64,000 bases of DNA from assembly GCA_024195265.1 (NCBI GenBank), contig JAJLRJ010000004.1:6587095-6651094 (forward strand), written 5' to 3'. Made by a program: the position numbers and the translations under genes. Every line of letters begins with the position of its first letter. Within the stretch, counting starts at the first letter, position 1. This document shows, piece after piece, positions 33,909 to 43,122 of the stretch. The DNA comes from Dendrophyllia cribrosa. Its lineage: Eukaryota; Cnidaria; Anthozoa; Scleractinia; Dendrophylliidae. The notes below the pieces were generated by a model, which had not been told where the DNA came from, did not search any database, and was given only the letters and a program-made list of their open reading frames with translations.

Positions 33909-34344
33909 CCTGCTTGTGGAAGACCACCGACGTTACTACAAAAACAAGACAGTGAAAGAAAATGGCCCTTTCTTGATATATCAACAACAATGGCTTAGCA
34001 GTCTATGAATATTCCATAAAACGATTCAACACAAAAGAAACAATTATCGTAACAATCATAAAGAACGAGGTATTGTTGTATTTCATCACGTTGTTGATAT
34101 AAATGCGTGGACTCCAGTTGCTGATGCACCAAGTGCACACAATTTAAATTCACGCGCCCTTTTCGCTTCAGCCCAGACCGCAAAAAGCTTTTGGCACAAA
34201 AACCAATGCGAACGGAAGAGTTTACGGACGTAAAAATGCAACGGAACATGTTCCATTCTATGGAACAGTGGAAATTGTTTACGTGCGTTTTATTTACGCC
34301 TGTTTTACGCACGTAAAAATTTACGCAACAGTGGAAATCCACCT
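33507..34344. mobile_element. PIF/Harbinger-like MITE, TAA target duplication
   Basis: Left end aggtaaatttccactgtcgc and right end cagtggaaatccacct are inverted repeats flanked by taa at 33504-33506 and 34345-34347. A 3-bp TAA/TTA duplication with these ends is characteristic of PIF/Harbinger. Subterminal copies of the acgtacgtaaaa string occur in both orientations. The interior includes a (ct)n(ta)n microsatellite and no transposase. Confidence 0.85.
33818..33905. repeat. (ct)n followed by (ta)n microsatellite
   Basis: About 16 ct units run directly into about 27 ta units. The open frame covering it translates as Ser-Leu then Ile-Tyr repeats and is not a gene. Confidence 0.95.
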
Positions 34345-35166
34345 TAAGATTTGTGGGCTGTTGGCGGATACCAGACGATGATTTGTCGCCATTGATATCG
34401 ATTAATCGAGAATCGATTGATTCTTAATCAGCCAAATTAATTGTGTCTATAAAAACCTTTAGAAGAAGACATTTGGTATATTGGTCTCATGGATGGAGAC
34501 CACTAAAACCTTCTAAGCTGCCCCGTACCCATACCAGGCGCCACTTTTTACTACGCGATCGCGCGAGGAGCGGGAGCTTTCGGAGGCGCAAGGGAGCATG
34601 GGAAGAGCGAGGAAAGCGTTTTCAGTTCAGTCTTCCCTTAGTCCTATGCGCTCTCCGCCATTTGTCAAGCCTTGAGTTTCGCAGTTCTTCTGCCGAAAAT
34701 CCCAGTAAGCGCCAGAGTATGAGGCAGCCTTCTATATACGCCTTGTATACGAGCAGATAAACACTGCGTTAACACCGTACGTTTATGTTCCATTCCACCA
34801 GATTACGAAGCTATCTACATCTTTTGTAGCCTGGAACACAAGGAAGAAGTTTATGAAGTCTTACAGTGTAAGCAACAACTGCTGTGAAAATTAGAGGTAA
34901 GTATCAGAAAAATGGCGAAGACGTGGCCTAAAAGCCTTTGTCTCTTTGCCATAATTTTCTCGAGTAAACATGACATCGCGGACATTTATATATATTGCTT
35001 TTGTTTTGTACAACAGTTTACAGCGGGTACTGGCTGGTTACTGGTTACAGCTGAGCGACCAGCTCTTGTTATTAGGTCTATTTAAAACTTTAATATTGGG
35101 CTTTCCTTGCGGAGAGACACGCAATTTCTCTCTAATAATTGCGTCGACGAAGAAGACGCTTCCTAA

Positions 35167-36107
35167 AGGTGGATTTCCACTGTCGCGTAAAAATTTACGT
35201 ACGTAAAACGTGCGTTAAAAAAACTTACGTTACCAATTTCCACTGTTGCATAAAAAATAATAAAATACGTTTCCGTTTTACGTACGTTAAACGTACGTAA
35301 ATACCTGCCATCCTGAAATTTTGGCGCGAAAAGGTTATTTGCCGCTAAAGTAATGGCCGCCGTTATAAACAAGCGGTTCTTTCTCCTGTTGTACCTTAGA
35401 CAGAGACGAAAACGACGACAAAAATATCGGAAAAGATTTCGGATCAGAGAGCTATTTCAAAATCGGTTTCAAGTGGGGGAATACCACACTCTAGTGCAAG
35501 AAATGCGCGAAAATGACCACGAGTCATTTTATAAATACTTCCGGATGACACCTGAAAGATTTGACCACCTTCTTTCTCTTGTGGGACCGATGCTGTCTAA
35601 GAAATCCTTGTATCGTGAGCCAATCAGTCCCGGTGAACGTCTCGCTGTTACTCTTCGATTTCTAGCTACTAGTGATTCCTTACAGACGATATCATTTAGC
35701 TACCGCCTTGGCCATACAACCGTGAGTAGAATAATTCCTGAGGTGTGCGATGCATTGTGGATTGCACTACAGGAATATGTAAAGCAGATAAAACAAAATG
35801 GCGTCTACATGGAGTTGGTGTCATGTGACAAAATCCGAAATTGCCATTGGTTAAATCGCCGCGTAAACGCAGACATCCGCGAAAAAGTTGAACCCAGTTC
35901 AACTTTTCCGAAAACGCTCGCGAGGGCTACGTGCCTTTACGTGCGTATAACGTACGTAAAAACCTAGAAAAAAACGCGGCACTGGAAATTGGACAACGTA
36001 AAGTCAACGCACGTAGTTACGCGCGTAAAATTTCATTTTTACGTACGTTAAAAATTTTTACGTACGTTAACGTGCGTAGGCAAAAACGCGACAGTGGAAA
36101 TCCACCT
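35167..36107. mobile_element. PIF/Harbinger element with partial transposase, TAA duplication
   Basis: Left aggtggatttccactgtcgc and right gcgacagtggaaatccacct are complementary over 20 bases, then diverge into acgtacgtaaa-rich subterminal repeats. taa flanks both ends (35164-35166 and 36108-36110). The 941-bp element contains the N-terminal half of a Harbinger transposase. It is the likely source or sibling of the related MITE at 33507-34344. Confidence 0.9.
35353..35967 (+). pseudogene. Harbinger transposase (HARBI1-like), truncated
   Basis: A 204-codon frame within the TIR element. A basic N-terminus (LRQRRKRRQKYRKRFR) is followed by a typical HARBI1-type helix-turn-helix segment: FYKYFRMTPERFDHLLSLVG, then ISPGERLAVTLRFLATSDS and YRLGHTTVSRIIPEVCDAL. 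The family continues with a DDE nuclease domain of about 200 residues; here the frame instead runs into subterminal repeat sequence after about codon 150, so the catalytic domain is deleted. The protein could still bind transposon ends and would then be a natural inhibitor, but that is speculation. Start chosen at the first Met after the TIR. Confidence 0.75.
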
Positions 36108-36114
36108 TAATCTT

Positions 36115-36300
36115 GTCGGCTAAGCGGAACGAATCGAGAAATGTGTCGGTACCAAATCTGCGCCATTTGGAAACGTCACATAGTATCCAGCATTCTTAGC
36201 GCGTCGTCTAGGCTAAGCGGAACGAATCGAGAAAAGTGTCGGTACCAAATCTGCGCCATTTTGAAACGTCACAATAGTATCCAGCATCGCGTGGAAATCA
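36115..36300. repeat. 93-bp tandem duplication
   Basis: taagcggaacgaatcgagaa to gtatccagcat occurs twice in a row (about 36120-36195 and 36212-36287), with only a few differences. Adjacent to the right end of the Harbinger element; non-coding. Confidence 0.8.
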
Positions 36301-36342
36301 GGCATCATCCTGGGGAGCTGGGGTTCCGAAATGTCACATGTG

Positions 36343-37000
36343 AATAATCTATTTGTCTTGATTTAGTTTCGGATATTTTCCCGATTTTGGAATCGTACGG
36401 CTCAATATTTCAATGCCTAGTAAAAGTACGCAGTGGAAAAATTGGACGAAGGTTCTTCTCCGGACCAAGTAAGTTGTTGGGTCTCTTTGGAATCAAGCAA
36501 GAAGTTACAGATTTTCCTCGCTGCCGTTCTGGTATGTTATGAATGTTCTATTTTGATTCTGCTGTTGTTCTCTGCCTGATTTGGGAAGCTTTCACCTAAA
36601 TTCCGACGTCGTTCTTCGCGATTTTCTACGGTACGGTGCAATTCGCTTATGTCTTGTAGCAATAATTCACTGACCGGCCGCGCCAGGCGAACGCAGATAA
36701 TTTAACTTTACAGTGCTCGAAATTGCGCCTGTATCGGGCGCATTTGCGACTAAAGATTTCGCAGTTTTGTGACTAAAATTTGTCTAGCTAATAAAGGAAT
36801 TATATTCAACAGTCTTGTGTCTTACTTGCAATTGGTAGTTGTAATTTTATCCGAAAAATCTTGCGAAATTTCACGTTGAATGTTGCGTGACTTAAACGTC
36901 GAAATTTCTCATTTCCGGTTCCGGTATTGGTACATGTACTGAGGAGTATGATTTCAGAATCGGAGAAATAACCGAAATGAAATCAAGACAAATATACTAT
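36343..37000. mobile_element. Inverted-repeat element, about 650 bp
   Basis: tctatttgtcttgatttagt followed by ttcggatattttcccgat near 36348-36400 is matched inverted near 36945-36995. The arms are about 50 bp with around 20% mismatch. The interior has no recognised protein. Confidence 0.65.
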
Positions 37001-37453
37001 TTATATGTCGGAAAAATCTGAGACCTTTTGGAGTACACAGCACGGCAGGATTTTGCCCGATTCCACGGCGATAGCGTGAATTTGTTTGATGACGGCTCGA
37101 CGTTTTTGCCTGCGTGACATATCTCGCGACATAGCCCTTTTCAACAGTGGCTGAATTAATTCATGAAACTGAGGTACTAGGCTAAGACGAGGTGCCACGG
37201 GATAAGGAGACGCACTATAATCTATGATTACTACTAGTATAATGATTCTAAAATTATTGTTTCCGTGGGTTTCTTTAGAAGCGGCTTTAGAAGCAAGTCG
37301 TGGGAAGCCGATTCACTTTTATTGAAATACTAAACTGATGCCTAAATGAATTGCACTGGCTGATCGATATTAAAGGGACACTGTCACGAGGGCGCATGCG
37401 CGAGTTTTTCAAATCGAAACTTGAAAATTTCAAGTTGAACCGTCAATTTCAAA

Positions 37454-37705
37454 ATGGCGTCGACTAGTGGCAGCGGTAGAGGGAAAAGAACCAATTCGGG
37501 ACGGAAGAGGAAGTTCGAGGATCAAGCAGAATATAAGATAGCGTGGTCTAGAAACCACAAACGAATATATTTGGAAAATCGGATATTTAGGTCGTGGCTT
37601 CAGGCTAAATTCGATGCCGGGTATGAAGCTTTGACCAGCGACAGCGATATCGTCGCCCATTTGTTGTCGTTGGAATATCGTCGAAGGTATGCTATGTTTT
37701 CATGA
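37454..37705 (+). CDS. Small basic protein inside the 5S-bearing MITE
   Basis: An 83-codon frame starting atggcgtcgactagtggcag in a fair initiation context. It opens with a basic, Gly/Ser-rich segment (SGRGKRTNSGRKRKFEDQ), then an aromatic/charged helix (WSRNHKRIYLENRIF) and SDSDIVAHLLSLEYRRR. I do not recognise a named domain. The composition suggests a DNA-binding tail, as in N-termini of transposon proteins. It may be the first exon of a longer, deleted protein, since it ends abruptly before the 5S-like segment. Confidence 0.35.
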   Translation: MASTSGSGRGKRTNSGRKRKFEDQAEYKIAWSRNHKRIYLENRIFRSWLQAKFDAGYEALTSDSDIVAHLLSLEYRRRYAMFS

Positions 37706-37798
37706 TTTTGGCTTCAGTTTTCCTTCCTCAGGACAAGTGGCTCCTTGACGGAACCAAAAAAATTAAAAATAAAAGGGAGTAAAGGAAAGAAAAATGAT

Positions 37799-37890
37799 GA
37801 GCCTACGACACGAGGTATTCATCCAAGTACTAACCTCGTCCGACAGGGCTTAACTTCGGTGATCGGACAAGAACCGGCGCATGTCAACCC
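37799..37890 (-). rRNA. 5S rRNA-like fragment (pseudogene or SINE3-type head)
   Basis: On the minus strand the segment reads gttagtacttggatga, preceded by gatcaccgaagttaagc and tgtcggacgagg, and followed by aatacctcg-tgtcgtaggctc. These match the 3' two-thirds of eukaryotic 5S rRNA, including its internal promoter region, with about 13 bases missing after cttggatg. The 5' part of 5S is absent. It lies wholly within a TIR element, so it was either captured or comes from a 5S-derived SINE. Confidence 0.7.
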
Positions 37891-37908
37891 GTGACAGTGT
37901 CCCTTTAC

Positions 37909-38197
37909 TGCGCCTTTCAATAACATGCGGAATTTGAAATTCAAATCTCCACAAACGGTTGCGTTATTCCCTGCCGTCAATCATAATTAATACGAAAGCC
38001 AACGGACCATGTAAAAAAGAAACAAACAAAATGGATCGAAATCTACCAATCATAATGCACGGACGTGACCTTTTGAACTCGTTGAAGTGAAGATCTGTTT
38101 CCTGAGAGGTAAGCTAAAATGATTGACGGCAGTGTAAAACGCAACCGTTGCTGGTGATTTGAATTTCAGATTCCACGTGTTATTGAAAAGCGCAATA
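37909..38197. mobile_element. MITE with about 75-bp inverted arms
   Basis: tgcgcctttcaataacatgc onward (37912-37987) pairs with the region ending gcgcaataatg (about 38120-38197), sharing gaaattcaaatc and acggttgcgtt. It abuts the preceding MITE with almost no gap. Confidence 0.75.
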
Positions 38198-38775
38198 ATG
38201 AAAAGCTTTCAAAAGCTAGTTTCAAAACTGGTATTGTTACATGCATTTGGCCAATAGAAATGTAGAGAAAAAATTCTAAGTAAACTGACTACTTTTGCAG
38301 TGAGTCATAACTTTAGTTTCTTTGGATGACTGAATAGTAGCTAGGAGAATTTTGTACTTGCTCACGGGCCCAGGATTTCATTTTTGTTCGAAAGGTTTTA
38401 GGCATAATTATTTTCGAGGAGATGCTTATTGTTACACCTTATCCCTAAAATTTTCGCGCCATTTCGGAAGAGCGATATTTTGCGGCACTTAATTTTCTCG
38501 GCGAAATTAAAGAATACCATTTATTGTAACTAATAATCGGCATCCTTTTGCTTTTTTGCTTGAACATATGACGTCGCGAAAACTGAGGTTTATTGGAGAG
38601 AATCAAAGTTTACTGAAGCCTTGAAAATGTTAGGACCGTGGTTCTACAGCAGTTTTGTATTTGAACGCTGTGCGATAAAAATATAAGGCGTCTGTGAATT
38701 AGTTTATACCGACAATGCAAATTGAAACTGTCTGAAAATACTATGACGATGTAAGATGAAAGAAATAGTGTGAGG

Positions 38776-38781
38776 TCTGTG
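38776..38781. repeat. Polinton target-site duplication, left copy
   Basis: tctgtg immediately precedes the left TIR. The same string overlaps the right end at 55616-55621. Depending on whether the terminal base belongs to the TIR, the duplication is 5 bp (ctgtg) or 6 bp (the usual Polinton length). Confidence 0.75.
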
Positions 38782-38990
38782 AGTAGTATAGGGAGTTGGT
38801 GATCCGGGACCGTTTGAGTCCCATAAATAAGCGGTCCTCACTGCGTTCGGACCGCTATTTTATGGACTCAAACGGTCCCGGATGACCAACTCCCTATACT
38901 ACTATATGCTGATCCGGTACGAGACCCCCCACCCCAGGGAGGTATTATCAATTGGAGAAATCCCACCCCTGTATATACCAACCCACATGG
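38782..38990. repeat. Polinton left TIR with terminal 122-bp palindrome
   Basis: The outer 122 bp (38782-38903) folds on itself: arm 38782-38837 pairs with 38849-38903 around an 11-nt loop, with about four differences. The remaining part (ctgatccggtacgagacc onward) is shared inverted with the right TIR and contains the ctgtatatacc motif just before the first gene. Confidence 0.9.
38970..38986 (+). promoter_or_regulatory. TATA-like motif 7 nt before the exonuclease start
   Basis: tgtatatacc ends at 38979, and the ATG chosen for the YqaJ gene is at 38987. The motif lies inside the TIR, and the right TIR carries the same string before the polymerase start. Close relatives precede several other Polinton genes. 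Confidence 0.55.
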
Positions 38991-39733
38991 CGAACGTGCA
39001 AGCTTTCAAGGGCTTCCTGAAATCGCGTGAAACAGGCCTGATCCAAAAGAGCGAAGAATGGGTTAAGGCAAGGCAAAATACAATCGGCGCATCGGAGATC
39101 TCTGCCTTGACAGGATCTTCACCATATGAGAGTCGTACAAGCCTTACACGCAAAAAGTTGCACTCCATCGATATGGGTAAAAACGTTGCCTGCGCATGGG
39201 GGTTTCTTTTCGAACCCTTCGTCCGTGCATACTTTGAGTGGCAACATAATTCCGAGGTTTTCGGGCACACAATATCTCTCAATCTTGCAAAGGATCACCC
39301 TCTCTATGGGAAAGTCACTTGTAGCCCAGATGGATACTTTCCATGTAAAGACAATACAATTGCTTTGCTAGAGTTCAAGTGTCCTTTCAAGAGAAAGATC
39401 GCAACAAACAAAATCCCCGCACAATATCGTGACCAAATACAAACCGGTCTCGCTCTTAGCGGAGAGAGTGTAGTCAAAGGCCTGTTTGTAGACGCATATT
39501 TCAGGATGTGTTCTTTAAAACAGCTTGGAATAAATCTTAAACACAATGCGTTATTCAACGGTGGAGTTGTGCACAGAACCAAAACTCCATTCCCACGTGC
39601 ATGGGGCATCTGTATTCTTTCAAGCAAGGAAAAGATACACCCCAACCAAACAAAACTTCTTGACCTTGGTGCAGTACAATCAACAGAATTATTTGCCAAG
39701 GTAATGCGAGGTATTTTAGCAAGAGAGATTTAA
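38987..39733 (+). CDS. YqaJ / lambda-exonuclease-like nuclease
   Basis: A 248-residue protein of the PD-(D/E)XK alkaline exonuclease group (YqaJ/λ-exo). Visible motifs: EEWVKARQNTIGASEISALT, Glu76 in WGFLFEPF, Asp115 in SPDGYF, the Glu129-x-Lys131 pair in LLEFKCPF, and Gln150 in YRDQIQTG. Such enzymes resect DNA 5' to 3' and pair with annealing proteins in viral recombination and replication. I chose the ATG at 38987 because the 35 upstream codons are TIR sequence and a TATA-like motif lies just before it. The frame ends at taa (39731-39733), but the same frame stays open to 40108 with protein-like sequence, so this stop may be a premature one. Confidence 0.8.
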   Translation: MANVQAFKGFLKSRETGLIQKSEEWVKARQNTIGASEISALTGSSPYESRTSLTRKKLHSIDMGKNVACAWGFLFEPFVRAYFEWQHNSEVFGHTISLNLAKDHPLYGKVTCSPDGYFPCKDNTIALLEFKCPFKRKIATNKIPAQYRDQIQTGLALSGESVVKGLFVDAYFRMCSLKQLGINLKHNALFNGGVVHRTKTPFPRAWGICILSSKEKIHPNQTKLLDLGAVQSTELFAKVMRGILAREI

Positions 39734-39754
39734 TTCTATCCGCACCAGGTACGA

Positions 39755-40108
39755 GTGGTTTTCAACCAGAATGCTAAGAAGCGGGAGTTCGAAAATTTGT
39801 CGCGTCAAAATGAACTCTTCCGTGGAGAATGGGAACCAGACGCTTTTTATCCGGTGGCCTTCTTTGTATGGAAGCTACTCGATATAACAGAAATCTGGGA
39901 GACAAAACAACCAGACTTCTTGGAAGCCATTCAGGAATCAGTCAACAGTTTCCATGATTGTATGGCAAGAAAGAAAAGTACCCAACAAGCCGCCCCTGCC
40001 AAAACATTTCCAAACAATTTGGATGATGACAGTGCCATGTTAGAAGCCTTCTTAAACTCAAAAGTGAAGCCAATTGAAAAAACATACCCCAGTCTATACC
40101 CCAACTGA
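39755..40108 (+). CDS. In-frame continuation after the YqaJ stop (unknown)
   Basis: A 117-codon frame in the same phase as the exonuclease, following its taa. It is hydrophilic with Trp and acidic residues (RGEWEPDAFYPVAFFVWK) and ends in PSLYPN. I do not recognise a domain. There is no TATA-like motif before it, which supports reading it as the C-terminal part of the exonuclease gene cut off by a nonsense codon, giving about 372 codons in total. An independent small protein is the alternative. Confidence 0.5.
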   Translation: MVFNQNAKKREFENLSRQNELFRGEWEPDAFYPVAFFVWKLLDITEIWETKQPDFLEAIQESVNSFHDCMARKKSTQQAAPAKTFPNNLDDDSAMLEAFLNSKVKPIEKTYPSLYPN

Positions 40109-40112
40109 GCCA

Positions 40113-40583
40113 ATGGAGCAGCTGTCGTTTGGTGAATCCCATTGGGACTACTTGTCAGACATGATCAAAGACTACATCCTTGACATGGTTGAAAGGAGTT
40201 ACCAGCGCGACTTGGCTGCAAGGGCCCTTCATCAATGCAGGATGAAATCTGTATGCCGTTCAATAAAAAATCATTATCACTGGCAAAACGATTGCTATTT
40301 CCCTATATTCACTTCACAAACATGTGATAAATGTCAAGAACGCTTCTCACCAGAAGTGGACATGGGCAGGCACCGAGCCATTTGCCCTGGCATGCCCCCT
40401 TATAGAAACATACAGAGGGCGTTACTGCATGCAGACATCGGTAGTGATGACGAGGAAGACTATGACGGTCTAAGTGCCCATGAAAGTTTCTATGGCATTT
40501 ACTCGAGCAGCCCTTATAGCATCAACGATAGAAGTTCTTATTTCTACAGCCACTTAGAGCCCCAGACAGCCTTTTTTGCTTAA
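40113..40583 (+). CDS. Zinc-finger protein of unknown role (Polinton)
   Basis: A 157-residue protein. Residues about 83-102 form a C2HC-type finger: CDKCQERFSPEVDMGRHRAI followed by Cys. The C-terminus is acidic and then Ser/Tyr-rich. A tataccccaac string lies about 10-20 nt before the chosen ATG at 40113; the longer frame from 40074 overlaps the previous gene. A DNA- or RNA-binding role is an inference from the finger alone. No homologous Polinton gene name comes to mind. Confidence 0.5.
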   Translation: MEQLSFGESHWDYLSDMIKDYILDMVERSYQRDLAARALHQCRMKSVCRSIKNHYHWQNDCYFPIFTSQTCDKCQERFSPEVDMGRHRAICPGMPPYRNIQRALLHADIGSDDEEDYDGLSAHESFYGIYSSSPYSINDRSSYFYSHLEPQTAFFA

Positions 40584-41636
40584 AAGGGACATTTCGTGCC
40601 GCATATACAATATCTTTCTTTGCCCGTCTCAGTCCCCCGCGGTCAGAAGGCTTCGATATTCCTTCGGCAGCCATTATTGTCAACTTTGGCAATAGCGCCA
40701 GAGCTTCAATCTCATTCAAATACACTGCAGATGTGGGCGCAGTAACTTCGAGAAATGCCACCTAAAGTGTCAGAGTGACAGAATCAGAAGAAAGTGAAAA
40801 AATCACCGGATTTGCAGTTTGATAGATCGATCTACGATCGTGAGGAAACAGTTTCTTTGGCTTGTTTAACTGATGATTCCTTCTGTGATGCTTCCAGGAT
40901 GGATTCCACAACTTCATATGTTATTTGTCTGACGTTTTTCTCAATCTTACAAGGTAAGAATAAAGTATTTTGGCTTTTATTGTCTTAAAACCGCATGTAG
41001 AATATAGTATTTTGGCTCATGTAGAATAAAGTATTTTGGCTCATGCAGAATAGAGTATTTTGGTTTTTATTGCCTCAAACCCGCATGTAGAATAAAGTAT
41101 TTTGGCTCATGTAGAATATAGTATTTTGGCTCATGTAGAATAAAGTATTTTGGTTTTATTGCCCTAAAAGCGCATGCGTATTGCTTCAATTTTTCAGTGT
41201 TAACCAAAATCGAAACCACAAGTAAGCGGATTGTTGACCTAACGCTAATAAATAGAAAAATCGAACCATATATTCCTAAGTTCACAGATTTTGGTGAAGT
41301 CTAGGGAGGTGAAAGATGGCCAACTTTCTGAATCCCGTTTAAAGGCTTGTGCGAATGGTGAATTACTGAGTAGAGGGGGATGTCTTCCAGTGGACGGTAC
41401 CCCCGGGTGAGCCCGCTCTGGCCCTACTGGTTCCAGGGGGGTGCCAAACAGAGTTCTCCTCGGAGTTCTCGCCCTCGCTCCCAGAGGTAAAATGTGGAAA
41501 TGACAACCGCCTTGTCAGCGGTTAAAGTCCTAGCCGAGGCTAGGCAAAGAACAGCCACTGGCACCCCTATGCAAGGGTTTTTGTCCCTTTTTTGGGTATG
41601 TCACGCAATGTGTCACGCGTGACAAATAACGCAATA
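40584..41636. other. Polinton intergenic DNA with 25-bp repeats
   Basis: About 1 kb with no convincing gene. At 40955-41175 a unit catgtagaataaagtatttt followed by ggct repeats about eight times with a higher-order pattern. A minus-strand 79-codon frame (40522-40761) reads protein-like (LNEIEALALLPKL) but overlaps the zinc-finger gene and has no motif. Confidence 0.55.
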
Positions 41637-42386
41637 TCACACAACGTAACACATCTTTCCAAGCACGATCTGCCATTTTTGCTCGTGTTTCCACATTGAG
41701 TTTTGTGGAATTTGTAGCCAGAAGTAATTGAGAATAGCGCGTTCTGGCCCTTTTAGTAGTAGTATCCCGTCTAAGATTTTGTAGGCTACAAATGGCATAG
41801 AGATTCTATCCGGTAGATGTTCTTCGATGAAGTTGAAGGCATCATTTGCACTTTGTATTTCTTCGGAGGACAAGCAGACGTAGGGTTCACAAATTTTCAG
41901 ATGTTTGTTGAGATAGTTTTTGAAGTTGTAGCGTTTGGTGGGCCTTCTTTTTTTGGTAATTTTGTAATCACCACCATAGAGCTCGTTATAATCAAAGGTC
42001 ACACCATCCAGAGGCTCTAGGAGCCCGCAGTTCTCACAGCAAAGTTCAGATGAAAACATCCTGAGGTTTAATTTGCCTTCACAGTTTTGACAAGCTTTTA
42101 TCCTTTCATTCAAAAGGTAGGTAGGTTGGGGTAGGTTGTGGTGGTATTGTGCCACGTGACAAAGACACTCCTTGATGAGATGAAGGCGTTCTGGCAGGCT
42201 TGAACGCCGTATTTCCTTGTTGTAGTTGTCGAGTGAGCGTAGGATGATAAATTTGTGTTCTTTATCAAGCTCATTGAGTTTGGCTTTGTATTCACCTTTA
42301 GTGTCCAAGCGTCGAACATCAGCCAGTTGTTTAGCAAACTTCTCCATGGTCGTACACAGCCGTGTTGTGTATTCAATTGGGCGCAA
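41637..42386 (-). CDS. VLTF3-like late transcription factor (zinc ribbon)
   Basis: A 249-codon protein. The N-terminal helical part is followed by a four-Cys zinc ribbon at residues about 97-120 (CQNCEGKL ... CCENCGLLEPLDG), then a Tyr/Lys/Arg-rich segment (RRPTKRYNFKNYLNKHLKI) and a helical C-terminus. A Cys4 ribbon followed by this helical region resembles the poxvirus VLTF-3-like proteins found in large DNA viruses and some Polinton-like elements, which act in late viral transcription. Assignment is by pattern only. It lies just downstream of, and in the same direction as, the coiled-coil gene. Confidence 0.5.
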   Translation of the reverse strand: MRPIEYTTRLCTTMEKFAKQLADVRRLDTKGEYKAKLNELDKEHKFIILRSLDNYNKEIRRSSLPERLHLIKECLCHVAQYHHNLPQPTYLLNERIKACQNCEGKLNLRMFSSELCCENCGLLEPLDGVTFDYNELYGGDYKITKKRRPTKRYNFKNYLNKHLKICEPYVCLSSEEIQSANDAFNFIEEHLPDRISMPFVAYKILDGILLLKGPERAILNYFWLQIPQNSMWKHEQKWQIVLGKMCYVV

Positions 42387-42425
42387 ATGATTTATCCTTC
42401 GAAATGTAGAGGTTAAATCCAGAAT

Positions 42426-43100
42426 TTAATCTCTCAAATCGGACTTGGATGCTGCGGTGAGAAGATTTATCTTTTTTTGAAATTCTTGTTTGACTTCCTT
42501 GCGAAGTTCGTTTTTGAGTTTCTCGAGGTCTGGTGATTGTGTTTGAGTGGCAACGTCTTTTGATGCCTTCACACCATCCCTGATTGCAGACTTGAGTTCG
42601 TGATATTTTTCCACCTCACGAGTAATTATTGTGAATTCTGTATCACTGATCCTCTTGTCCTCCAGAGCTTTTGAGACCAGTTCATTGACAGAGTTGCGTT
42701 TAGCCAGGGCCAGTGTATAGATACTTTCGTGTTTGGCCACTTTCCGCTCTAACCGCTTGTTGGCAGCTGTAAAGCCAACAGAGGACAGCCCACAGAGGGT
42801 CGCAACGCCGGCAAGTGCGGGGCTTGCAACAATGCCGAACCCAGTCAAGGCAGTGGCTAGGGCCCCTGATGACAGCCCAACAGAAAGCGACCCAAGTCCA
42901 ACCGCCGAGTAATGAACTATTGATTGGGTCCGTTTGTATTTCTTTGCGACTTGTCTGTAGTGCTCGGCTTCGTCAGACAACTCCTTCAGCAAGTCAGAGA
43001 TCTTTTTGAGACGGAAGTCTTCTGCATTTGACAAAACTGGGTAGAGCGGTTCTGTATGGCTGTATTCCGGAGCCGATGGAAGCACATTGGCAGAACTCAT
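42426..43100 (-). CDS. Coiled-coil protein with central hydrophobic segment
   Basis: A 224-residue protein: a charged helical N-terminus, a strongly hydrophobic glycine/alanine-rich stretch (residues about 66-105; VGLGSLSVGLSSGALATALT and following) that could insert in a membrane as a hairpin, and a long charged coiled-coil tail. Upstream, on the minus strand, tatatatatac lies 7 nt before the ATG. A virion membrane or structural role is inferred from neighbours. No named family recognised. Confidence 0.6.
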   Translation of the reverse strand: MSSANVLPSAPEYSHTEPLYPVLSNAEDFRLKKISDLLKELSDEAEHYRQVAKKYKRTQSIVHYSAVGLGSLSVGLSSGALATALTGFGIVASPALAGVATLCGLSSVGFTAANKRLERKVAKHESIYTLALAKRNSVNELVSKALEDKRISDTEFTIITREVEKYHELKSAIRDGVKASKDVATQTQSPDLEKLKNELRKEVKQEFQKKINLLTAASKSDLRD

Positions 43101-43122
43101 GGCGGGGGTATATATATATTTT

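Larger units (their letters stand above)
37371..37907. mobile_element. MITE with taaagggacactgtcac TIRs and a 5S-like segment
   Basis: Left taaagggacactgtcacgag and right cgtgacagtgtcccttta are inverted. The interior carries an 83-codon frame (37454-37705) and a minus-strand 5S rRNA-like segment (37799-37890). A related MITE with ttaaaggggcagtatcacga ends lies at 55785-56014. The ta at each edge could be the target duplication of a Tc1/mariner-type element, but this is uncertain. Confidence 0.75.

Noticed and set aside
33604..34008. 134-codon frame
   Set aside because: Its middle is a (ct)n(ta)n microsatellite within a Harbinger-type MITE; no protein features.
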